This document shows, one piece after another, positions 50,600 to 59,240 of a DNA stretch of 64,000 nt. This DNA is from CALLMM01 sp964429855 (lineage in GTDB: Bacteria; Armatimonadota; Chthonomonadetes; Chthonomonadales; CAJBBX01). Below the pieces are notes generated by a model. It searched no databases and had not been told where the DNA came from. It was given only the letters and a program-made list of their open reading frames with translations. Location of the stretch: assembly GCA_964429855.1 (NCBI GenBank), contig CAYSDM010000009.1:1-64000 (forward strand). The letters run 5' to 3'. The position numbers and the translations under genes were made by a program. Each line of letters starts with the position of its first letter. The stretch's first letter is position 1.

Positions 50600-51574
50600 C
50601 TACAACCAGACCCTGGAGTCCTGGCGAATGTGAATGAGGCGGACACTTCCGTCATGATCGTGGAAAGCGGCGGAAACCTGATAGCCCTCAGGAGTCAGCG
50701 CGAGGGTGACCGGAAGATTCTGCTCCAGTTCAGAGAGGGTGACGGCGTAGCGATTTTCGAGCGCATGGAATTCGCGTTGCGCGTAGTAGACCTGATGCAG
50801 CAGGTTACGGGCTTCGGCGGAAGGATCGGGACGGAAGACGGCGGAACCGGGCGCGGCGGAAGTGAACTGCACATAGCCCCACCTCTCCGGGCGATGCATA
50901 TCAATGACGCCCTGCGGCGACCAGACCCAGTTGTCTTCCGGTCGTCCCTCCACCTTTCGATACCGCCCCTCCTCGATAACGATCTCCCACTCCACACGCG
51001 AAAAGTTGATGCGCCATTGGTCTCCCTCCTTCGGCGGAGCGGGACAGCGCGCATACTCACCCAGCGCCGCCCAGGGACATGCCATCTCAATCGTCCATCC
51101 CCGATCCCGATCCTGCGGATCATTGAGCGTGCCGTGTACTTTCACCGCCGTCTGCAGACCGGGAATATCCCACTCGTTCAGAGCCGGACCGCCGTCGCGA
51201 TAGGGCTTCGGCAGGCGCAGGTCCCACACCGTATTCAGCGCGTTGATCTCAATCTCGTAGTAGTCGTGGTTATCGCCGTCCGGGTCTATAAAGACCTCAA
51301 AATCGTTATCGTAGAAGATCACCGAGTCGCGCTCGGTCAGCGTCCCCCATACGTGCGGCTCCTCCAGTTCAGCCCCGATATAGAGAAAGCGGTCGTCCCA
51401 GAGCAGCCTGGCGCGGGTGCGAAAGCGTGGGGCGGGCATGGATTCGCCTTGAATGTCCACAAAGTCGTCCGTCCAGGCAGCCGCCTGCCAGACCGGTTTT
51501 TCCAGATCGCCGTCCAAAATGATCGGCTCCGGGGCGCGATAGCAGACATATCCCTTCGGCTGAGGCTGGCTCAT
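50600..51574 (-). CDS. Carbohydrate-binding module family 9-like protein
   Basis: A 324-residue protein with no signal peptide. Residues 8-215 match the CBM9-like domain: YVCYRAPEPIILDGDLEKPVWQ, ARLLWDDRFLYIGAELEEPHVWG, DNDFEVFIDPDGDNHDYYEIEINALNTVWDLRL and WTIEMACPWAALGEY. The rest (ARNLLHQVYYAQREFHALENRYAVTLSELE) is helical. Start is an ATG overlapping the esterase stop. It may act on or bind sugars, working with the coupled esterase. The lack of a signal suggests a cytoplasmic place, odd for a CBM protein. About 224 bp between its stop and 50375 contain no gene. Confidence 0.85.
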   Translation of the reverse strand: MSQPQPKGYVCYRAPEPIILDGDLEKPVWQAAAWTDDFVDIQGESMPAPRFRTRARLLWDDRFLYIGAELEEPHVWGTLTERDSVIFYDNDFEVFIDPDGDNHDYYEIEINALNTVWDLRLPKPYRDGGPALNEWDIPGLQTAVKVHGTLNDPQDRDRGWTIEMACPWAALGEYARCPAPPKEGDQWRINFSRVEWEIVIEEGRYRKVEGRPEDNWVWSPQGVIDMHRPERWGYVQFTSAAPGSAVFRPDPSAEARNLLHQVYYAQREFHALENRYAVTLSELEQNLPVTLALTPEGYQVSAAFHDHDGSVRLIHIRQDSRVWL

Positions 51575-54126
51575 CGGTTCGCTCCTGCACTTTCGCTCTT
51601 GAGATTCCAGACCCACTCTCCCGTCGGCACCCCCCAGTCCATTCCGAAGAATCCGACGGCGCGCACACCCTCTACTCCCTTCGTCAACGTCTCCGCGCCC
51701 AGTACCGTACAGTCGGGATAGGCGACTCCGCTGATAAAATAGGGAAGCCGGTCCGTCAGACGCATTCCGCGGATGCTGGAGCCGCAGACCACGCCGACGC
51801 TGGCGACATCGCTGCCCGGACGCGGTCGCACAAACAGGCACGCAAGATCGTCCCCGCGCTCCTCGCGCTCCCCGATCCGGACGCTGCCCCGACGCACCTG
51901 CACCGGACTGTCTGCCAGCAGCAGGCTCCAGGCGGCGTTGGTCTCCGCGTGGCCATAGAGAATGACGCTGCGGTCGCGCTCCTTACCCGGATCAAAGGCG
52001 GTATCGGGGATAATATCAATCGAGCCGTTCCCGCGATATCGGAAGGTTTCGGCGTCATACCGCGCTTTGGCGGCAGCCCAGGCGTTCTCTTCCGGCGTGC
52101 CCTTCGTCCCGTAGACAAAGAGCATACGATGCCGGAAGGCATCTTTGAACGGACCGTACCGATGAGGGCCCTTGTGCGCAGGCGCAGGAGGCGCCGCGAC
52201 GCTCCAGGTCTCTCCCTGACGCTGAAGGTAGAGAATCGGGGCGGCGGGCGATTTACCGGACGCCACAGGCGCGGCGCGGCACTCCAGTTTCTGCCCGTCA
52301 ATCTCCAGCAGAATCGGCGCATCGAGCCGGACATGATCCAGACGCAGGGCGAGCAGGGCAACGTTGCCGGTTGTGCCGGAAAATCGGCGCTTCCAGGGAT
52401 CGTACCGCAGTTTCACCGAACTGATTCGAAAAGGCTGTTGCTGCTGAAGGATGCCTGCCCAGCGGCACCACGCGGAGACTCCAGGACTGGAAGTGAAGAA
52501 CTCTAACTCACGCACGCTGTCGAGTGCGGGAAGGCGTCGGCGCGCAAACAGATCGAACATCGGCGACCAGTCCACGCACTCCGCGCCCGGTTCATCCGAG
52601 TTTTCCCACCAGTGTCCCGCGCCGGGCTGCTCATAGTAGGAGAGATCGCGATGAAACGGAGTCAGCGCGGCTTTCATCGCGCGCGCCTCCGTGACCGGAA
52701 CGTTGTCGTCGGCATCGCCATGCAGAATGTAGACTCCGTGCAGGGCGTAGTTGCGCGCCAGCGCGAGCGTATCGCTGGGAAGCGTGGCGCGCTGAAGCAT
52801 CGCCTGAAGGGGAGAGGGATTCTCTGCGCGGGAGGCTCCCGCGTAAGAGAAGAAACTGACCCAGCCCGCGCTGGGACCGATGGCGGCGAAGCGGTCAGGA
52901 AAGGTGACGCCGAGATGCCAGGTTCCATGTCCGCCCATCGAGTGTCCGGTCAGATAGACCCGATCCAGCGCCGTGCGAAGCTCCTTCTGCGCCAGGGAGA
53001 GAACCTCCAGCGCGTCCAGTCGTCCCCAGTCCTCCCAGTCGAAACCGTAGGGGCGGCGGTTGGTCGGCGCCACCAGATGCCCCCAGCTTTTGGAGGAGTA
53101 GGCGTCCGCCTGACCGATCGCCTCCACGCTCGCGCCGTGCAGCGTCAGGAAGAGCGCGGGAGCCGCGCCGTTTGTTTCCATTCCAGCTATGGGCTGCGCC
53201 GGATTGACGGCATAGTACTGTACGCTGCCGTCAATCTCGCTGACAAAGGTGCGCTTATACGTTTCGTTCGGGCGGCGGACGCGCAGGGAGATTTCCGTCG
53301 TATCCAGCACGCGCCTCTGACCCATCAGCCGGACCGTAATCTTCTCTTCTCCCGGAGCCTTCGGCGCGCCGCCTGCCAGCCTGAAACCGACTTTCCGCAT
53401 CCCATACGCAGGAATGGCGGGAACCGGGGTGCGCGCCTCCTTCCCATCCGGGCGGACGGTGACCAGAAAGAGACCGGTCATCGGTTCGGCGGCGGCATTC
53501 AACACGATCAGCGCGCCCATTCCAGGACTCTTCTCGCCCATACGCAGGTCCGGCAGGGTCATATCGCCGGTGTCAAGCTGCGCCTCCGCTTTCGGGGCGG
53601 TCATCTGCACGCGCAGGCGTCCGCGCCCGCAGTGGAAAATCAGTTCATTGCGCCCGGCGCGCAGCCGGATCGGCAGCCTCATATAACCGTACTGATAGGG
53701 GTCTCCGGCGCGCGGCTCTCCGTTGACATAGACCATATTGTGACCTGCCGCCTCCAGAATCATCACCCGTTCGGAGTCGGAGGGCACAGCAAGATAGGCG
53801 TATCCGCCCTGCATTGCCGGATGCTGGAACCAGCCGTCCTCCCCCGCTTGCACCGCTTCCCAGACGCGCTCGTTTCCGTCTGGCAGCGTCCTCTTATCGC
53901 CTGCCTGCGGAGGAGACCAGCGACCGGCGACGATCTGCGCCTGCAGGGCGTCGGTCTGGATGGCGCTGCGTCCGTAGCGACCGACCGAACGGATCGCAAG
54001 GCACTCCCGCAGAACGATCTGCTCTGGAGCCGCCGCAGATAGAGCCGGGGTCAGGAGGATGGGAGCAGAGCCGATGGAGAGTAACAGGGGCGAAAGCGCA
54101 AACAGGCCAACAGGGCGTATTTTCAT
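51571..54126 (-). CDS. Large secreted alpha/beta hydrolase (prolyl oligopeptidase/esterase type)
   Basis: An 851-residue exported protein. The ATG at 54126 overlaps the stop of the preceding gene and gives a signal peptide of about 32 residues ending near ALSAAAPE. An N-terminal jelly-roll-like part of about 270 residues (YLAVPSDSERVMILEAAGHNMVYVNGEPR) comes first. The catalytic domain has the nucleophile elbow GHSMGGHG, an acid in LHGDADDNVPV and the His in QPGAGHWWE. A beta-rich C-terminus of about 300 residues follows. It is likely a carbohydrate or peptide esterase in the periplasm. It is coupled to the CBM9-like gene by ATGA overlap. Confidence 0.8.
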   Translation of the reverse strand: MKIRPVGLFALSPLLLSIGSAPILLTPALSAAAPEQIVLRECLAIRSVGRYGRSAIQTDALQAQIVAGRWSPPQAGDKRTLPDGNERVWEAVQAGEDGWFQHPAMQGGYAYLAVPSDSERVMILEAAGHNMVYVNGEPRAGDPYQYGYMRLPIRLRAGRNELIFHCGRGRLRVQMTAPKAEAQLDTGDMTLPDLRMGEKSPGMGALIVLNAAAEPMTGLFLVTVRPDGKEARTPVPAIPAYGMRKVGFRLAGGAPKAPGEEKITVRLMGQRRVLDTTEISLRVRRPNETYKRTFVSEIDGSVQYYAVNPAQPIAGMETNGAAPALFLTLHGASVEAIGQADAYSSKSWGHLVAPTNRRPYGFDWEDWGRLDALEVLSLAQKELRTALDRVYLTGHSMGGHGTWHLGVTFPDRFAAIGPSAGWVSFFSYAGASRAENPSPLQAMLQRATLPSDTLALARNYALHGVYILHGDADDNVPVTEARAMKAALTPFHRDLSYYEQPGAGHWWENSDEPGAECVDWSPMFDLFARRRLPALDSVRELEFFTSSPGVSAWCRWAGILQQQQPFRISSVKLRYDPWKRRFSGTTGNVALLALRLDHVRLDAPILLEIDGQKLECRAAPVASGKSPAAPILYLQRQGETWSVAAPPAPAHKGPHRYGPFKDAFRHRMLFVYGTKGTPEENAWAAAKARYDAETFRYRGNGSIDIIPDTAFDPGKERDRSVILYGHAETNAAWSLLLADSPVQVRRGSVRIGEREERGDDLACLFVRPRPGSDVASVGVVCGSSIRGMRLTDRLPYFISGVAYPDCTVLGAETLTKGVEGVRAVGFFGMDWGVPTGEWVWNLKSESAGANR

Positions 54127-54632
54127 GGAATCGTGTACCGGGAAGGCAGACTGTTGGGCAGCGAAAACGAGGCGACAGGCGCAGCGGCGCGCGGGCTTTG
54201 TGGACCGTCCAGCCATACGGGAGCCGGGGGAGAGACATGTCCCGGAGGCAGAAGCGGCGTATCCGGCGGAAGCGGTTTGCCGTCACGCATGGGAATCGGC
54301 GGCATATAAAAGGAGTTGTCCGCGCCGGAGGAATCCGGCGATGCCGCTCGTGTCAGACTCGATGGCGTCATGCCGCGAAGCATCTCCTGACTCTGGATGG
54401 GAGCCAGCGACGCGGTCGGAAGGGAGGGCGGCGCGGGAGGCGGAGAGGCGACGCGCGGTCGGAACCGGGGAGACTGGATGATAAAGACAAGAAACAGAAG
54501 CAGGATCGCCACGCCGACCGCCGCCTGCTGATAGGGGCGGCGATCCTCCTGTAGACCGCCGCGCATCGCCGGAACGCGGTTGAGAGCCTGCGTGCGGTTC
54601 AGCCACTCCTGAGTCTTGTCCAGATCGTACAT
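54123..54632 (-). CDS. Single-pass membrane protein with proline-rich extracytoplasmic region
   Basis: A 169-residue protein. The cytoplasmic N-terminus (MYDLDKTQEWLNRTQALNRVPAM) is followed by one membrane helix at about 36-53 (AAVGVAILLLFLVFII) and a proline- and serine-rich tail with PPPAPPSLP and PPDTPLLPPG. No family was recognised. It is the first gene of a coupled set with the esterase and the CBM9-like gene, so it may anchor or scaffold them. Its -10 box ends 6 nt before the ATG, so the mRNA should be leaderless. Confidence 0.65.
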   Translation of the reverse strand: MYDLDKTQEWLNRTQALNRVPAMRGGLQEDRRPYQQAAVGVAILLLFLVFIIQSPRFRPRVASPPPAPPSLPTASLAPIQSQEMLRGMTPSSLTRAASPDSSGADNSFYMPPIPMRDGKPLPPDTPLLPPGHVSPPAPVWLDGPQSPRAAAPVASFSLPNSLPSRYTIP

Positions 54633-54638
54633 GCGCCT

Positions 54639-54667
54639 ATTATACCGAAACCCTCTGCAAAGGGCAA
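54639..54667 (-). promoter_or_regulatory. Leaderless promoter of the TM protein/esterase/CBM9 operon
   Basis: On the minus strand TTGCCC (54667-54662), a 17-bp spacer and TATAAT (54644-54639), followed 6 nt later by the ATG at 54632. No room for a ribosome binding site remains. Confidence 0.65.
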
Positions 54668-54765
54668 GCGGCGCGCTTCATGGAGCAGGAGACAGCCTCG
54701 CGCGGACACTGCCAACGCTGCTTGGCTGAGGCGAACGCGCAAGGCTGTCCAAAACGGGCGAGCAG

Positions 54766-55545
54766 TTAGTTGAGGTCAAATAGCTCGTCGGTCGAGAAGT
54801 CGCCATCCTGGTCGAGGTTGCCGACCCGGTTCTGAACGAAGTCCCTCCAGTTCAGCCCAAAGCTGAAGGTTCCGGTGCCGAAAAGCGGTCGGCGGTTCTT
54901 GGCGTGACCGTCGAGCCACAGGACGTTGCCCATATCCGAATGGCGTCCATGGAACCCCGGGTAGCCGTAAGAGGGCGGATCGAGGTAGGTGTTGCCCTCC
55001 AGAGTCGGGGCGGAGTAGGCCCAGGTGTTGATACGCGCGGCATCCGCCATCCAGACGGTCTCCGCCGGCTGGCTGACCGCCGCCAGCGAGATCGGATTCG
55101 GCACCGCACAGCCGCCGGGATAGGTGAAGGGCGCCAGATAGGCGTAGTTGTACCCGTAACCGGTCAGACCGATGGGGGAGCGCAGCCGGTTGGAGAAGGA
55201 GGGGCACGCCTGAATCTGATGGTTCTTCATATAGGGGTAGATCAGCCCCTCCGCCTCGTTGAGCGCGACGCCGTTAAAGCTGCCCCACCAGTAGTAGGTC
55301 TTGGGCGTGGGACAGGAGAAGGCGTAGCAGGAGGTGCAGACGGGGACGACGCGCTCGTCGTAGTCCTGCGCGTACATCAGAGCGCCCAGCCCGATCTGCT
55401 TGACGTTGGAGAGGCAGCTGGTTGCGCGCGCCTTCTCACGCGCCTGTGCGAAGACGGGAAAAAGAATGGCTGCCAGAATCGCAATAATAGCGATAACTAC
55501 CAGCAGTTCGATCAACGTAAATCCGATGCGTCTCACTCTCATCAC
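54766..55545 (-). CDS. Pseudopilin-like protein with H-X9-DG C-terminal motif (DUF1559 type)
   Basis: A 259-residue protein. It has the type IV prepilin leader and hydrophobic helix (RRIGFTLIELLVVIAIIAIL, with E5 of the mature form) and the continuation REKARATSCLSNVKQIGLGALMYAQDYDE typical of the large DUF1559 family. The C-terminus has HSDMGNVLWLDGHAK, which fits the H-X9-DG motif exactly. Such genes are expanded in Planctomycetota and Armatimonadota. It may be a minor pilin or surface protein. It lies under a four-unit Pho box-like array and close to the metallophosphoesterase gene. Confidence 0.88.
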   Translation of the reverse strand: MMRVRRIGFTLIELLVVIAIIAILAAILFPVFAQAREKARATSCLSNVKQIGLGALMYAQDYDERVVPVCTSCYAFSCPTPKTYYWWGSFNGVALNEAEGLIYPYMKNHQIQACPSFSNRLRSPIGLTGYGYNYAYLAPFTYPGGCAVPNPISLAAVSQPAETVWMADAARINTWAYSAPTLEGNTYLDPPSYGYPGFHGRHSDMGNVLWLDGHAKNRRPLFGTGTFSFGLNWRDFVQNRVGNLDQDGDFSTDELFDLN

Positions 55546-55595
55546 TCCTTTCTATGCAGGCAGGAAAGCGCATACAGATCCGATACGACAGAGAC

Positions 55596-55649
55596 AGTAT
55601 AGTGAATCGTTGTTAATGGCATATTACGAAAATGCTAAGGTTTTATTAA
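55596..55649 (-). promoter_or_regulatory. Pho box-like array and -10 for the pseudopilin-like gene
   Basis: On the minus strand TTAATA (55649-55644), TTAGCA (55638-55633), GTAATA (55627-55622) and TTAACA (55616-55611) repeat with an exact 11-bp period. TATACT (55601-55596) follows after 9 bp. The geometry equals the phytase promoter, which has a 10-bp gap. Confidence 0.65.
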
Positions 55650-55663
55650 ATCGGCGCAGGAGG

Positions 55664-55705
55664 GAGGGCGCGCCTGCCCGGCGGGGTCAGGACTGGCGCG
55701 CCCTC
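55664..55705 (-). terminator. Hairpin at the 3' end of the metallophosphoesterase gene
   Basis: An 11-bp inverted repeat GAGGGCGCGCC / GGCGCGCCCTC with a 20-nt loop spans the stop codon at 55687. It could end transcription before the pseudopilin promoter; there is no clear U-tract. Confidence 0.4.
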
Positions 55706-56616
55706 GCCTTCCACCCGTAGCTGACATACTGCCACTGGAAGTTCTCGCCCTCCACGTCAAAGACGCTGAAGCCCTCCGGGTCCACTCCCATGCGCGGTCC
55801 GGTCCACCACTCGCCGCAGACCGCTCCCGCGGTGATATAGCGGGTTCCCGCGTACTCGCAATCCTCGCGGACATGGGTATGTCCCTGCAGCACCGCCTTC
55901 ACGTTGTAGCCCTTGATGACTTCGTAGACCTGGCGGTTATTGTTGATGAGGAGATTGGCGGGAGTCGGCTCGACGCCCCCGATGGCGTACTGCGTGTAGA
56001 TGGTGAAGAGCGGGATATGCGTGCAGATCAGGATCGGTCGCTGGCGTCCGGCGCGCTCCATCTCCCCTTTGAGCCACTGCAGCTGCTCGTCGTCAATCCA
56101 GCCGCGGTAGCTGCCCTCCGCCGGGGCGATGCTGTCCAGCAGGATGAACCGCCATTCACCCGCATCGAAAGCGCGATAGAGGGGCGCTTTGAGGAAGCGG
56201 TCCTGAAACATCTTCTTGCCGAAGTCCGGCTCTTTGCGCTGGGCTTCGTCTTTGGAGAACCAGGCGTAGACATCATGATTGCCGATGCAGTGGTGCACCG
56301 GCATCTCCAGAGGCTTGTACGCCTCCTCCAGCTTGCCGAACATCGCCAGGGCGTCGGCGCGGGAGAGACTCATGCCGTTGCTGATGTTGTCGCCCCCGGT
56401 GAGGATAAAGTCCGGGCGGGGTTGCAACGAGAGGATCTTGCGCACCGCCTGTCGGATCCCCTCTTCCGCGCCGAGAGTCGGCTGCATGTGCAGATCGGTG
56501 GCGTGGACAAACCGAAAGCGGCGAGCCTGCCCACTCGCTCTCAACGCGGGCAGTCCGGCGGTCAGTCCCAGCGCGGCGGCTCCAGCCAGCAGGTCACGGC
56601 GTGTCATTACGGGCAT
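55687..56616 (-). CDS. Tat-exported calcineurin-like metallophosphoesterase
   Basis: A 309-residue phosphoesterase. The Tat signal is TRRDLLAGAAALGLTAGLPALRASG. Metal-binding motifs in order: FVHATDLHM, LTGGDNISNG, CIGNHDVYAW, ILICTHIPL and LQGHTHVRED. The start is the ATG at 56616, with GGAGGAG 7 nt upstream; the in-frame ATG at 56631 belongs to that site. The substrate is probably a phosphomonoester or diester in the periplasm, which fits a phosphate-scavenging role next to Pho box-like elements. Confidence 0.9.
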   Translation of the reverse strand: MPVMTRRDLLAGAAALGLTAGLPALRASGQARRFRFVHATDLHMQPTLGAEEGIRQAVRKILSLQPRPDFILTGGDNISNGMSLSRADALAMFGKLEEAYKPLEMPVHHCIGNHDVYAWFSKDEAQRKEPDFGKKMFQDRFLKAPLYRAFDAGEWRFILLDSIAPAEGSYRGWIDDEQLQWLKGEMERAGRQRPILICTHIPLFTIYTQYAIGGVEPTPANLLINNNRQVYEVIKGYNVKAVLQGHTHVREDCEYAGTRYITAGAVCGEWWTGPRMGVDPEGFSVFDVEGENFQWQYVSYGWKARARQS

Positions 56617-56657
56617 CGTTATCTCCTCCATGATCGGTGGTGTGCGCTTCGGCTTCT

Positions 56658-56701
56658 ATTGTACAGCGGGAGGAGGCAGGGGAATGTTAAATTCCTGTAA
56701 A
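56658..56701 (-). promoter_or_regulatory. Two-unit Pho box-like element upstream of the phosphoesterase gene
   Basis: On the minus strand TTTACA (56701-56696) and TTAACA (56690-56685) are 11 bp apart. The nearest -10, TACAAT (56663-56658), is 21 bp further on, about one helical turn more than at the phytase. The call is weaker than for the two four-unit arrays. Confidence 0.4.
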
Positions 56702-56756
56702 ATTTGCCGGTATCTGGCGTTCCGACGCGCCCGGGTGTTTGCGTTCGCCGATGCGG

Positions 56757-56786
56757 TTGACGGCACAGGGGTTTTTCGTTTATACT
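56757..56786 (+). promoter_or_regulatory. Promoter of the Lrp-like regulator gene
   Basis: TTGACG (56757-56762), an 18-bp spacer and TATACT (56781-56786). The start would be near 56793, with a leader of about 31 nt and GAGAG before the ATG. Confidence 0.75.
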
Positions 56787-56823
56787 TACACAAATCTCAA
56801 GCTCAAGGGAAAGTGAGAGACCC

Positions 56824-57303
56824 ATGCGGGAGGTTCTCAAAATCCTGGAACAGGACGCGCGCACCAGTCCGGCGCAGATCGCGGCGATGACCGGACTGGC
56901 GGAGGACGAAGTGCGCCGCCTGATTGCGGAGTGGGAGCGCAGCGGAGTGATCCGCCGTTATAAGACCGTAGTAGACTGGGAGCGTTTCGGCGAAGAGAAG
57001 GTCTACGCCTATATAGATGTGTCGGTCGCGCCGGAACGCGGAGCCGGGTTCGATGATGTGGCATCCCGTATCTACCGCTACCCTGAAGTCCGCTCCGTGA
57101 TGCTGGTCTCCGGCGGGCACGATCTGCGGGTGGTGGTGGAAGGAGCCGGGCTCAAGGAGGTCGCCAACTTCGTTGCGGAGAAGTTAGCTCCTCTGGATCG
57201 CGTCACGGCAACCAATACCCATTTCCTCCTCAAACGCTATAAAGATGACGGAGACATCTTTGTCGAAAGCGACTCCGATCATCGTCTGATGGTTGCTCCG
57301 TGA
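56824..57303 (+). CDS. Lrp/AsnC-family transcriptional regulator
   Basis: A 159-residue protein. The N-terminal helix-turn-helix is VLKILEQDARTSPAQIAAMTGLAEDEVRRLIAEWERSGVIRRYKTVV. The C-terminal RAM/ACT-like domain is VYAYIDVSVAPERGAGFDDVASRIYRYPEVRSVMLVSGGHDLRVVV. It usually senses an amino acid and controls genes for its metabolism. It is coupled to an aminotransferase gene, whose GTG overlaps its stop, so that enzyme is a likely target. Confidence 0.9.
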   Translation: MREVLKILEQDARTSPAQIAAMTGLAEDEVRRLIAEWERSGVIRRYKTVVDWERFGEEKVYAYIDVSVAPERGAGFDDVASRIYRYPEVRSVMLVSGGHDLRVVVEGAGLKEVANFVAEKLAPLDRVTATNTHFLLKRYKDDGDIFVESDSDHRLMVAP

Positions 57304-58493
57304 AACCGTTGAATCAGGTGGTGTCCGCAACGCCTCCCTCCGGTATCCGCCGTCTGTTCGATATCGCTAGCCAGATGCAGGATGTGATCTCTCTGGGCGT
57401 GGGCGAGCCGGACTTCGTGACGCCCTGGCGGATCCGGGAGGCGGCGATCTACGCGCTGGAGCGCGGCTATACCACCTATACCTCCAATGCCGGTCTCCTC
57501 GAACTGCGGGAAGCGGTTTGCAGCCTGCAACGCGCGCTCTACGGCGTAGAATATGACCCGCAGCAGGAGACGCTGATCACTGTCGGCGTCTCTGAAGGTC
57601 TCGATCTCGCCCTGCGCGCCATCCTCAATCCGGGCGATGAGGTCATCTTTCTCGAACCCTGCTATGTCTCCTATCAGCCGAATATCCTCTTTGCAGGCGG
57701 CACCCCTGTCCCCGTCGCATCCTGTGCCGAAGAGGGCTTTCGACTCCGCCCGGAGGCGGTTGAGGCTGCCATCACCCCGCGCACCAAAGCCATCATGCTC
57801 TGCTTTCCCAACAACCCGACCGGGGCGACGCAGAGCCGGGTAGACCTTCAGGCGGTGGTGGACCTGGCGGTCAAGCATGACCTCTACCTTATCAGCGACG
57901 AGATATACGACCGGCTGACCTATGTGGGACGACATACTTGCGTGGCGTCGCTGGAGGGAGCGCGTGACCGTACCGTTCTTCTCAACGGATTTTCGAAAGC
58001 GTATGCGATGACCGGCTGGCGCATCGCCTACGCCTGCGCCCCGCGCCCCATCGCCGCGCTGATGACCAAAATCCACCAGTACACCATGCTCTGCGCTCCG
58101 CATATCGCCCAGAGAGCCGCGCTCGAAGCGGTGGTGAACGGGGAGAACGATGTGCGCGAGATGATCGCCGACTATGATCGGCGGCGGCGGTTTTTTGTGC
58201 GCGGTCTCAACGCCATCGGGCTGGACTGCGTGGAGCCGACGGGCGCGTTCTATGCGTTTCCGTCCGTTCGCCGCACGGGGCTGACCTCCGAGCAGTTCGC
58301 GGAGAAGCTGCTGCAGGAGGAGCGTGTCGCCGTCGTGCCGGGCAACGCCTTCGGAGCCTCCGGAGAGGGCTGCATTCGCTGCTCCTACGCCACCGGCACT
58401 GCCCAGTTGGAGGAGTCGCTGGCAAGAATGCGCCGTTTTATGGAGCGGCATCGGGTCTCTGTCGTCGAGGAGATGAAGGCGACGGTAAGATAA
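57300..58493 (+). CDS. PLP-dependent class I/II aminotransferase
   Basis: A 397-residue fold-type I aminotransferase. Features: VISLGVGEPDFVTPWRIREAA, YTTYTSNAGLLELREAV, FPNNPTGATQSRVDL, LISDEIYDRLTYVG with the PLP Asp and Tyr, and NGFSKAYAMTGWRIAYA with the Schiff-base Lys. It is close to aspartate/aromatic aminotransferases of subgroup I-gamma. The GTG start overlaps the regulator stop. Transcription of the pair comes from the promoter at 56757-56786. Confidence 0.93.
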   Translation: MKPLNQVVSATPPSGIRRLFDIASQMQDVISLGVGEPDFVTPWRIREAAIYALERGYTTYTSNAGLLELREAVCSLQRALYGVEYDPQQETLITVGVSEGLDLALRAILNPGDEVIFLEPCYVSYQPNILFAGGTPVPVASCAEEGFRLRPEAVEAAITPRTKAIMLCFPNNPTGATQSRVDLQAVVDLAVKHDLYLISDEIYDRLTYVGRHTCVASLEGARDRTVLLNGFSKAYAMTGWRIAYACAPRPIAALMTKIHQYTMLCAPHIAQRAALEAVVNGENDVREMIADYDRRRRFFVRGLNAIGLDCVEPTGAFYAFPSVRRTGLTSEQFAEKLLQEERVAVVPGNAFGASGEGCIRCSYATGTAQLEESLARMRRFMERHRVSVVEEMKATVR

Positions 58494-58523
58494 CCTGCGC
58501 CAATCTGCGAAAAAGAGCGGACG

Positions 58524-59219
58524 ATGAGGAATAATAACCAGAAGGACAGACGAAGGGCAGCGACTTTGATCCCGCGAATCTCTGTGTGGCGAGTCGTCGG
58601 ATGCCTGGTGGTCTGCCTGCTGGTTCTTGGCGGCGCGAGCGCGCAGGCGGATCGCAATGTGCTGTCTCCGCGCGGGCTGGTCGCCAGTCCCGGATTGCTG
58701 CGGCTGGAGTATCTGATACGGGAGTCGGACTCCCGATCGAGTCTGGGCTGGGCGACGTTCGGCTTGCCCATCGAGGATCTGGGGCTGGAGGTGGAGTTCG
58801 AGCGGCTCGATCTGAAACGCCGGAAGCGCGAAACCGTAAGTCTTCAGTATACGCTCACGGGAAACGCCTTCAGCGACATCGCCCCGGCGATCTCGGTCGG
58901 CGTGCGCGACACCTTTAATCGCGGTCGCGAAGGGCAGGCGTTTTTTCTGTCCATAACCAAAACTATCGGGCTGAGTCTCGCTCAGGATCGTATTCTGCGT
59001 GACCTGAAGGTGCATGCGGGATACGGCAGCCGTCGCCTGGGCGGTCTGTGGATCGGGGCGCAGGGCAAGTTTCGACCCGGATTCACCGTTCATGCCGAAT
59101 ATCTGGCGCATCGTCTGAACGCCTCGGTCACCTGGCCCGTGTCAGGTCCGCTGGAACTGCGCGCCTATTCGCTGGACGGCGATCTGTTTTACGGAGCGTC
59201 CCTGGTATTCATCAAGTAG
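58524..59219 (+). CDS. Exported beta-rich protein, YjbH-like outer membrane type
   Basis: A 231-residue protein. The basic N-terminus is followed by a signal peptide (VVGCLVVCLLVLGGASAQA). The mature part alternates polar and hydrophobic residues in short strands (AFFLSITKTIGLSL, KVHAGYGSRRLGGLWIGAQGKFRPGFTVHAEYLAHRLNASVTWPV, GDLFYGASLVF) and ends in a Phe-containing strand, as in small beta-barrels. It recalls the YjbH family. AAGAGCGGACG lies before the ATG. The function is unknown. Confidence 0.6.
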   Translation: MRNNNQKDRRRAATLIPRISVWRVVGCLVVCLLVLGGASAQADRNVLSPRGLVASPGLLRLEYLIRESDSRSSLGWATFGLPIEDLGLEVEFERLDLKRRKRETVSLQYTLTGNAFSDIAPAISVGVRDTFNRGREGQAFFLSITKTIGLSLAQDRILRDLKVHAGYGSRRLGGLWIGAQGKFRPGFTVHAEYLAHRLNASVTWPVSGPLELRAYSLDGDLFYGASLVFIK

Positions 59220-59240
59220 AAGGAGCGGAGCGGTGAAAGA

